Under the pieces are notes generated by a model. The model saw only the letters and a list, made by a program, of their open reading frames with translations, was not told where the DNA came from and made no database searches. Of a stretch of DNA of 61,561 nt, positions 49,826 through 57,592 are shown in pieces. The number at the start of each line of letters is the position of its first letter. The first letter of the stretch is position 1. The position numbers and the translations under genes are program-made. The DNA is from Lingula anatina (lineage: Eukaryota; Brachiopoda; Lingulata; Lingulida; Lingulidae). The stretch spans positions 1 through 61,561 of the forward strand of contig NW_019773680.1 of the NCBI RefSeq assembly GCF_001039355.2, written 5' to 3'.

Positions 49826-52800
49826 CTTCCGCAGGGACTGCAACTAAGGAAAGGAATCAACGATTAGGCGCGTCATTATCAGTTAGTGGTGTGAAAATCG
49901 CCAGTTTAATTGATAGTGGGGCGAGTTGCAGTTGCCTGCGGTTAGATGTATTTTTGAAAATTTGCAAATCAACGGGAAGGCCAGTCTTGGTAGAGAAAAC
50001 TAGGGACATCTTCAGTGTGTCAGGCGAGAAGTTGGACGTGAAAGGCCGGGCACAGATCAAAATAGACAACATTGGAATTTTTGAAGTCATTGTGGTAGCG
50101 AACATAGATCATGAAATGATCATAGGCATAGACATTTTGAAGCAGGGCAAAGCGAAGATTGACTGCGTAAGAAAATCTATGACTCTCTTTGATAAAGAAT
50201 GGCCATTGACGGACTACGGACTACCAGGCCCAGTTTCGGAAATCACTCAACTACCACAATCATCGGGACACGACAAAATTGACACACTGCTACAGGAATA
50301 TCACGACGTCTTCAGCACGACTGAACACCCCCTAGGGAAATGCGATATGATGCCCATGATCATTGATACGGGAGATAACAGGCCGGTCCAACAGAGAGCT
50401 TATCGTGCGCCGCTAGCCAAGAGAGAATGGATTGAGAAGGAAATTCAGAACTTATTGGACAACGACGTCATCAGACCAAGCCAAAGTCAGTGGTCTTCAC
50501 CTGTCCTTTTAACACCTAAATCAGATGGATCTATGAGGTTTTGCGTAGATTACCGTAAACTGAATGAAATTACGAAGGTTGATAGATATCCTTTACCGTT
50601 AATCAACGATATATTTGATAACATTGGTGGAGCCACAGTTTACAGTGTGATTGATTTGAAACAGGGGTTCAATCAATGTGCACTGGACGAAGCAGACATG
50701 CATAAGACTGCATTCATCTGTCACCGCGGTCTGTTTGAGTACAAGACTATGCCTTTCGGCCTTTCTAATGGACCTAATCACTATCAGAAACTGATCGATC
50801 ACGTATTGAACGGACTCATCGGCAAATCAGTATATTGCTACATCGACGACTGCGTGATTTTCTCGCAAAACATGGAAGATCACGTCGTGCACTTACAACA
50901 AGTGTTTGACCGCTTCAGAAAGGCCAACCTCAAAATTAACCCCAAGAAATGCGAGTTTGCAAAAAGTGAAGTGCACCTGCTGGGATATATCATCAACAAG
51001 GACGGCATACGTAGCAACCCGGAGAAGTTGCGACCCATCAAAGAAATGGCAACGCCTACGCGAGTTAAAGATGTGAGATCATTCTTAGGAATGTGCAACT
51101 ACTACGCGAGGACCGTCCCAGACTTCGCAGGGATCGCAGCCCCATTGTATAAGTTGACAAACAAAAATGTGCCGTTTGAATGGACGGAGGAACACCAACG
51201 AAGTTTTGAGAAACTGAAAGAACTGTTGATGTCCAATAGAGTTATGGCCCATCCCAGAATAAACGAACCGTATAAACTGTATACAGATGCGAGCAATTCC
51301 GCGATAGGGGGCGTGCTGGTCCAAACAAATGAGAAGGGACAAGATAGAGTCGTACAATATGTAAGTCACAAACTATCTCCGAGCCAGCAAAGATACTCTA
51401 CGATAGAGAAGGAAGCGTATGCTGTAATGTACAACGTGAACAAATTGCGACCCTATCTGTGGGGATCGGATGTGACAATTTACACCGATCACAAACCACT
51501 TAAGGCACTGTTTTCGTCCAAGATACAAAATGCACGTTTACAAAGATGGGCAGCGATACTTGCGGAGTACAATGCAAAGATCGAATACATAAAAGGCGCG
51601 AAAAACGTATGCGCGGATTTCCTCAGTCGACTACCGGCAGAACGCGAAGAAATGGCTATTATTGACATTGAAGAAAACTGGTTTGACCCCAGATCGTTCC
51701 CGGACAGTATGGCCTTGCACAATATTCCCCTCGAAGCCGATGGACTAAATGTGGAGGATATCATCCGATATCAGGGTGCCGAATTCCCAAAGGAGATAAA
51801 GGAAGCTCTTGAAAATGAGGACTCAGACTATGAAATTTATCAAGGTGTTTTATATTCAGTTAGACCTCCTACTCAATCAGAACCTGAATATCCGCGATTG
51901 GTGTTACCTCATGCATATAGAAATCAAATTATAGGACGATGCCACAAAGATGTGGGACACATGTCAGCTTTTAAGACCCTCTGTCGCGTCAGGGAGTGTT
52001 ACGTTTGGAAAGGAATGCGCAAACACATAACCAATTGGATACGGAGGTGTACAACCTGCCTTGCTCATAGAAGTGTTCCCCAGCGAACCACATTAGGACA
52101 GCTACCGGAAGCGGCGTACCCTTTTCAAATGATAGGGATGGACTTAGTAGGACCTTTTCAGGAATCAGAAAAAGGAAATCGCTACTGCCTAAATGTGATT
52201 TGTTACCTGAGTGGTTGGGCGGAATGTTTTCCAATTCCAGATAAAACATCCAAGTCAGTAGAAACTGCGCTAGCCACCGAATTTTTCCCGCGACATGGAA
52301 TTCCAGAAATCGTGATCTCGGATAGGGGAAGCGAATTCAGCGCTATGGAATTCCAGACCTACTTGGCGAATTTAGGCATCGATCACAGAAGAACGACGGC
52401 GTACAATCCAAAATGCTCTGGCAAAATAGAAAAATTCAATCAAACTTTTAAACAATTGATATCGCGGCTCGTCAATAACGATACACGCAAGTGGGAAGAA
52501 CAAACGGCTAATGCCTTGTTCGCATACCGAAATAGCGTTTCATCGGTTACGGGCTTCACACCTTTCTATCTGACATATGGACGTCGGCCGCGTTTGCCAC
52601 TGTCATCGATGTTAAACCCATCAAACAATTATCATGCACTAAATGGGAGATTGGGAGATCTGGCAGACGCTTTGACAGCCGCAAGAGATAATCTTCAGTC
52701 TTCAAGATTAGAAAACAAACGGAGATTTGACGCGAAAGCAAACGCCAACAAGATAGAGGTAGGAGACACTGTTATAGTTTACGCTCCTGACAACGTAACT

Positions 52801-53391
52801 TTCGGATCCAAGTGGGACCCAGTCTGGACAGTCACACGACACAGAGGAAATGTTTTCTGGGTCACCCACCAGCAAACAGGCAAGTCACGGGTTGTTAACA
52901 GGAACAAACTCAGATTGGTAGACAGAGGATTACCATGGGATGAAGTCAGGCCACGTGCACGCCGTGTATTCAGGAGGAGGGCAAATCCAGGGGGACCGCA
53001 GTTGCAACTTGGTGGACCACCAGTCAACTCAAATGCCACAAGGGAAGAACCCACTCCACAACACGAAGTGCCAGATTCAAACAAACGTAGAAGGGTATCC
53101 AGCCACGCAGATAGGGAGGTGTCGGTGAGTATGACAGGTGAGTCTAACTCAGTCAGTAACCGACAAACTGTACCCGCAAGGCGTAGGCACGGTGCAGCGC
53201 CACAATTCAGTATCCCCACTCATTCCTACAACACTAGGTTCAGGAAGAGATGTATCGGGGAAGACGAGAATCAGGTTAGTCACAAGAGGTTAAGAGCAGC
53301 CGACTACGAGGGCGTGGTCGAGCAGGAACAAATGGAGGAAGCTGACTGCGAGGGCGTAGTCGAGCGAGAACAAATGGAGATCTCTAATTAA
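49777..53391 (+). CDS. pol: Retrotransposon Pol polyprotein (protease, RT, RNase H, integrase)
   Basis: The open frame spans 1204 codons and is intact. Protease motif LIDSGAS is near residue 45. The reverse transcriptase has YCYIDD as its active site and a PFGLSNGP box. RNase H has YTDAS and YTDHKPL. The integrase has an H-H-C-C zinc site (GRCHKDVGH, then CTTC) and DDE residues in GMDLVGPF, ISDRGSEF and GKIEKFNQ. A tail of about 180 residues follows, Arg/Pro-rich. Translation probably begins by frameshift from gag rather than at the ATG at 49777. All catalytic residues are present, so this copy may be recent. Confidence 0.95.
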   Translation: MQTAAHIQKKQPAFKLASAGTATKERNQRLGASLSVSGVKIASLIDSGASCSCLRLDVFLKICKSTGRPVLVEKTRDIFSVSGEKLDVKGRAQIKIDNIGIFEVIVVANIDHEMIIGIDILKQGKAKIDCVRKSMTLFDKEWPLTDYGLPGPVSEITQLPQSSGHDKIDTLLQEYHDVFSTTEHPLGKCDMMPMIIDTGDNRPVQQRAYRAPLAKREWIEKEIQNLLDNDVIRPSQSQWSSPVLLTPKSDGSMRFCVDYRKLNEITKVDRYPLPLINDIFDNIGGATVYSVIDLKQGFNQCALDEADMHKTAFICHRGLFEYKTMPFGLSNGPNHYQKLIDHVLNGLIGKSVYCYIDDCVIFSQNMEDHVVHLQQVFDRFRKANLKINPKKCEFAKSEVHLLGYIINKDGIRSNPEKLRPIKEMATPTRVKDVRSFLGMCNYYARTVPDFAGIAAPLYKLTNKNVPFEWTEEHQRSFEKLKELLMSNRVMAHPRINEPYKLYTDASNSAIGGVLVQTNEKGQDRVVQYVSHKLSPSQQRYSTIEKEAYAVMYNVNKLRPYLWGSDVTIYTDHKPLKALFSSKIQNARLQRWAAILAEYNAKIEYIKGAKNVCADFLSRLPAEREEMAIIDIEENWFDPRSFPDSMALHNIPLEADGLNVEDIIRYQGAEFPKEIKEALENEDSDYEIYQGVLYSVRPPTQSEPEYPRLVLPHAYRNQIIGRCHKDVGHMSAFKTLCRVRECYVWKGMRKHITNWIRRCTTCLAHRSVPQRTTLGQLPEAAYPFQMIGMDLVGPFQESEKGNRYCLNVICYLSGWAECFPIPDKTSKSVETALATEFFPRHGIPEIVISDRGSEFSAMEFQTYLANLGIDHRRTTAYNPKCSGKIEKFNQTFKQLISRLVNNDTRKWEEQTANALFAYRNSVSSVTGFTPFYLTYGRRPRLPLSSMLNPSNNYHALNGRLGDLADALTAARDNLQSSRLENKRRFDAKANANKIEVGDTVIVYAPDNVTFGSKWDPVWTVTRHRGNVFWVTHQQTGKSRVVNRNKLRLVDRGLPWDEVRPRARRVFRRRANPGGPQLQLGGPPVNSNATREEPTPQHEVPDSNKRRRVSSHADREVSVSMTGESNSVSNRQTVPARRRHGAAPQFSIPTHSYNTRFRKRCIGEDENQVSHKRLRAADYEGVVEQEQMEEADCEGVVEREQMEISN
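49816..49822 (+). promoter_or_regulatory. -1 ribosomal frameshift site TTTAAAC
   Basis: In the gag frame this reads T TTA AAC and is followed at once by the TAG stop (49823-49825). A -1 slip continues in the pol frame, which is open from 49777 and reads on through LASAGTAT. The X-XXY-YYZ form and position fit a programmed frameshift. I have not folded the downstream RNA. Confidence 0.85.
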
Positions 53392-53442
53392 GCTGACTGC
53401 GAGGGCGTAGTCGAGCGAGAACAAATGGAGATCTCTAATTAA
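53299..53442 (+). repeat. Tandem repeat across the pol stop codon
   Basis: A 51 bp unit beginning GCTGACTGCGAGGGCGTAGT is present at 53341-53391 and 53392-53442, apparently identical, preceded by a diverged 42 bp relative at 53299-53340. The pol stop TAA is the end of the first 51 bp unit, so the second lies in the 3' untranslated region. Confidence 0.85.
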
Positions 53443-54717
53443 GTGGTTTATAAGGGAATGTAAGTCGCGCGCATTTCAAATAATATGTGAGTTTCCTTTT
53501 TATTCTAGGAATCACAGGAGAATGGAGCAGGCTGTCTGACAGAGTGTAATCACCCAGAGACAGCAGTTAAAAGTGACAAAGGCCCAGGGGACAACACGCG
53601 TAACATCGAGTAAACCGCGATTTAAACCGCGAAGTAATAACAAATAAAAGGCATAAATAGGGTTTAAAACAAAATTTTCTTAAAAGCTATAGCAAAATAA
53701 CATGACACACACAAACATTAGGTAGGATGTTAACCGTTTTGCGAGTTGGAGAATCCTCGAGAGGTCATGCCTGGTCCTTAGGTTAGGTTGGATGTGGCTA
53801 TTCCTGGTGATAACGTGCAGTCATCTAGGGATATTGAGGATTGTTCGATTTCGCATGATCGGCTCTAAGCTGTCGCGATAACTAACTAACTAAATATAAA
53901 TAAATAAAAACCTTAATCTAATGGATAAAATAAAATAAAATAAAAACGGTATTTTTTTGGATATAGGCCTGCGTCCAGGATTATGTTAAAGGATCAGTGA
54001 CTCAAATACTATAATGTTGGGAATGACTGTTTTGTATTAATGACATTTTGACTTTCAGAGATTTAGGAGGGAATGAATTACTTAAAACACTAATCAAGCA
54101 AATTTTTCTTTTCAGAAGCTGTATGGAAGATTTTTTTTATATATACATAATATTTGTAACGTTTCATTTGCATATTGTAACCATGCTGCCCGACCGGGAG
54201 GCGATTTTTCTTCTTGTGTTTTTCAGACATTATCTGACATGGTTGAGAGTTTCAAAGGCAGAAGTAATGTGGTGTACCCAGCATCTCCAGAAAGATTCCC
54301 AGGGTGTGAAATGACCAGACATGGACACGCACTGATCTGAGAAGGAACCCGTCGATGATGTTTTGGGACACTTAATGCAGTTAACTCGTGGACACGAGTA
54401 TAAACAACCGGGCAAGAGCAGTCCTGAGGTCACGTTAGTGATTGAGGTCTGTAGTGGAGGAATGGGTTACCACGAATCTTGCTTACCCGGGCTCGTCCTT
54501 GAGCAAGACGTACTCGCTCGTTGCTTCCCAAGCAGGGTTACGCAAAGAAAACTCCTACTTAAACAGGAGAGGTACTGCCAGCATCACAGAGATGGAAGAT
54601 TGCTCTATGCATCATTTAATGTGGACTCGCGGAATTGAGCAGAACAAGATGGACTTTCTCGGAGAACATGTTTAAGAGAAGTGAATCTTCAACAAATCAG
54701 ACAAAGGACAGTTGTTN
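53443..54717 (+). other. Retrotransposon 3' region before the inverted copy
   Basis: No coding frame with recognisable domains. It includes runs of TAAAA near 53925-53945. It ends at a single N (54717) that marks the start of the inverted copy. Confidence 0.6.
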
Positions 54718-55725
54718 ATAGTGATTAGGTCCATTAGAAAGGCCAAAAGGCATAGTCTTGTACTCAAACAGACCGCGGTGACAGATGAATGCAGTCTTAT
54801 GCATGTCTGCTTCGTCCAGTGCACATTGATTGAACCCCTGTTTCAAATCAATCACACTGTAAACTGTGGCTCCACCAATGTTATCAAATATATCGTTGAT
54901 TAACGGTAAAGGATATCTATCAACCTTCGTAATTTCATTCAGTTTACGGTAATCTACGCAAAACCTCATAGATCCATCTGATTTAGGTGTTAAAAGGACA
55001 GGTGAAGACCACTGACTTTGGCTTGGTCTGATGACGTCGTTGTCCAATAAGTTCTGAATTTCCTTCTCAATCCATTCTCTCTTGGCTAGCGGCGCACGAT
55101 AAGCTCTCTGTTGGACCGGCCTGTTATCTCCCGTATCAATGATCATGGGCATCATATCGCATTTCCCTAGGGGGTGTTCAGTCGTGCTGAAGACGTCGTG
55201 ATATTCCTGTAGCAGTGTGTCAATTTTGTCGTGTCCCGATGATTGTGGTAGTTGAGTGATTTCCGAAACTGGGCCTGGTAGTCCGTAGTCCGTCAATGGC
55301 CATTCTTTATCAAAGAGAGTCATAGATTTTCTTACGCAGTCAATCTTCGCTTTGCCCTGCTTCAAAATGTCTATGCCTATGATCATTTCATGATCTATGT
55401 TCGCTACCACAATGACTTCAAAAATTCCAATGTTGTCTATTTTGATCTGTGCCCGGCCTTTCACGTCCAACTTCTCGCCTGACACACTGAAGATGTCCCT
55501 AGTTTTCTCTACCAAGACTGGCCTTCCCGTTGATTTGCAAATTTTCAAAAATACATCTAACCGCAGGCAACTGCAACTCGCCCCACTATCAATTAAACTG
55601 GCGATTTTCACACCACTAACTGATAATGACGCGCCTAATCGTTGATTCCTTTCCTTAGTTGCAGTCCCTGCGGAAGCTAGTTTAAATGCTGGTTGCTTCT
55701 TTTGTATGTGCGCAGCAGTCTGCAC
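54718..55725 (-). pseudogene. Truncated inverted copy of pol (protease to mid-RT)
   Basis: Minus-strand copy of the beginning of pol. It matches 49777-50784 of the plus copy and is cut within reverse transcriptase just after the FGLSNGP box, before the YIDD catalytic motif. The inverted segment has the same length as its source (2161 bp counting gag and leader). It cannot make a functional RT. Confidence 0.9.
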
Positions 55726-56825
55726 TCGGCTCGTTTGTGTCCCGGTTTATTGCAGTAAAAACAGACGACGGTCCCGTCTTCTAGCCATCCTGACTGATTC
55801 CGCGTAAATGGTCTCCCTTGTGCTTGGCGTGAATTGTTTTGGTTTTGTCGTGGGGGATTATCTCTCCGTGGTTCCCTCTGCTGTTGCGTGCGTCTGCGCG
55901 GTTGGGAATCAGGTGTGTTATAAACCCGCGTTTCGATTTTCGCTATGCGCGTCTGTATTCTTTCCTGTTCTTTTAGCGCTTTCTGAATAGTCGCTGACGT
56001 TTCCTGTAATTGGTGGATAAGTTTGCTCGCGTCTGTTTGTATAACGGAAATGTCCATTGGTTCTTCCACCCTATTTGCCGCTGTATTTTCAAACATTGCG
56101 TTCTGTGCGATGACGTTTGTCTGTGGGGGTGACGGGTTTGGGTCGCTTATCATTTGCTTGAATATTTCGCGTCCCGCATTTTCGTTTTCCGCCCACGCGA
56201 TGGCTTGGTCCAGTGTAGTCGGCCGACCGCGAACTATGAGGTTCTCAGCTAAACTCCTGTCCAGCAGTCCCCTAGTGTAAATTCTAATGGCAAATCGTTC
56301 TGTGTCAGCGACCCTAGGCGTCGGATACGCGCGCGCGGAAGCCTCTCTAAATCTCCTATTGAATGCTAATAAGGTCTCATATGGCGACTGCCGCATCATT
56401 TCGAGGTCCGATTTCAAACGTTCCGATTCATTTGCTGATAAGAAAGTCTTTTCTATGTGCTCCTTAATACAAATCCACGAAACCAAATTTCTGTCCTCAT
56501 GTGCATTGAGAAAACGTTCTATTTCTCTCCTAAGCGATCCTCTTGAAGTTTTACAGACTAATTTTACTATGCCCCCAGTCAGACTTCTCACTGTCGGTTC
56601 CATAACATCTAATTCAACCAAATATTCTCGTACCTCTGATAAAACGGATCCATCGCACTTGTTGATGCTGTTCACCGCATCCTCCAGTATTTTAAGTTTC
56701 GCGTCTTGGATCTGTTTCCCCTGTAGATCTCGTGCTATGATGGTAACGGCGTTTACCAACGCGTCCATCGCCTCTCGCTCTCCTCCTTGTCCCGTTATTT
56801 GCGGTGTCACCGGAGCTTGAGCCAT
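55677..56825 (-). CDS. gag: Inverted second copy of retrotransposon Gag
   Basis: 382 codons on minus, apparently identical in protein sequence to the plus-strand gag, including the CCHC knuckle and the TTTAAAC site (56,000 region mirror at about 55680-55686). Its leader extends to 56878 and stops at the primer binding site without the minus-oriented LTR that should precede it. Confidence 0.9.
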   Translation of the reverse strand: MAQAPVTPQITGQGGEREAMDALVNAVTIIARDLQGKQIQDAKLKILEDAVNSINKCDGSVLSEVREYLVELDVMEPTVRSLTGGIVKLVCKTSRGSLRREIERFLNAHEDRNLVSWICIKEHIEKTFLSANESERLKSDLEMMRQSPYETLLAFNRRFREASARAYPTPRVADTERFAIRIYTRGLLDRSLAENLIVRGRPTTLDQAIAWAENENAGREIFKQMISDPNPSPPQTNVIAQNAMFENTAANRVEEPMDISVIQTDASKLIHQLQETSATIQKALKEQERIQTRIAKIETRVYNTPDSQPRRRTQQQREPRRDNPPRQNQNNSRQAQGRPFTRNQSGWLEDGTVVCFYCNKPGHKRAECRLLRTYKRSNQHLN

Positions 56826-56936
56826 GGCGACTTTTCCGTTCTTCTCTCCACGCAGCGTATCCCTGGTGAGCTCGCCAATCTGTCGTGGGAAAAATTCGGT
56901 ATTAATTCACATTTACAAATAGGTGTGTTTATATCT

Positions 56937-56967
56937 ATAAAAAAAATATGTTAACATATTTTTTTAT
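56937..56967. repeat. Perfect AT palindrome centred on GTTAAC
   Basis: AAAAAAATATGTTAACATATTTTTTT-type symmetry, immediately upstream of the polypurine tract; it could form a hairpin in the element RNA. Confidence 0.8.
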
Positions 56968-56985
56968 GTGGGAAAAGGAGGAATG
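56968..56985 (+). other. Polypurine tract
   Basis: GTGGGAAAAGGAGGAATG directly precedes the 3' LTR, the position where plus-strand DNA synthesis is primed in LTR elements. Its plus orientation shows that the outer element is a single plus-strand unit. Confidence 0.85.
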
Positions 56986-57479
56986 TGTCAGGGACCCCTT
57001 AACGTTTGTAATACATTTATGAAAACTTCCATATCCGTACAGGTATGATCTTATTTCTGAATTTCATTGCCTTTGTGTGTTTTTGAAGCCAGTTGAACTG
57101 GGCACTTCCTAGGAGGATGTGGAGGTGGTTGAGTGACCCCTAATTTAATTAACTGTTGTCCAGCAGGTCGTGGTGTGACCTTTAATGTAATTTAACCAGG
57201 TGACTGTATAACCTCTATAAAAGCTAGGTTGCTGGTTGTGAGAGGGGGCTTTTGCTAGAAATCATTTTGAGACACGACGATTGTAGTACATGCTCTATAT
57301 CTGAAGTAAATATTCGTTATAGTTACCGAAAACTTACATGGGACTAGAGTTCGTTCTCTTTGCGTGTTTACATGCGTATGATTAGACATCGAACCGTCTA
57401 CGTATTGAACTGCTATCGTGATCAACCGGCATAGGCTGGTATTACGTAAAGTTCATAACTGATCGGGCGGTACCCGACA
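56986..57479 (+). repeat. 3' LTR
   Basis: 494 bp, same orientation as the 5' LTR and about 99% identical. Its TATAAAA is at 57216-57222. It ends 113 bp upstream of the first visible SLC13 exon, which is on the same strand. Confidence 0.93.
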
Positions 57480-57592
57480 AGATGAATGATACTGCACATT
57501 ATAAACAAAACATAGAAAGGATGTTGCGTGAATCAAATTAACAAAATTCCAGCACAAGTTTTCATTTTATAATTTGTCTTGTTCACTTTCAG

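Larger units (their letters stand above)
48131..57479 (+). mobile_element. Ty3/gypsy LTR retrotransposon with internal inverted self-copy
   Basis: The 5' LTR is 48131-48621 and the 3' LTR 56986-57479, both starting TGT and ending ACA. A primer binding site, gag, a -1 frameshift site, full pol, a 3' region and a polypurine tract are in order on plus. Domain order protease, RT, RNase H, integrase places it in Ty3/gypsy (Metaviridae-type). Between the 3' region and the polypurine tract lies an inverted 2161 bp copy of its own 5' internal region (54718-56878). The flanks show no target duplication (ACGCA before, AGATG after). Confidence 0.93.

Noticed and set aside
54697-57479. A second independent retrotransposon inserted in opposite orientation
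   Set aside because: The segment has no LTR in its own orientation on either side. The LTR and polypurine tract that follow are in plus orientation and belong to the outer element.
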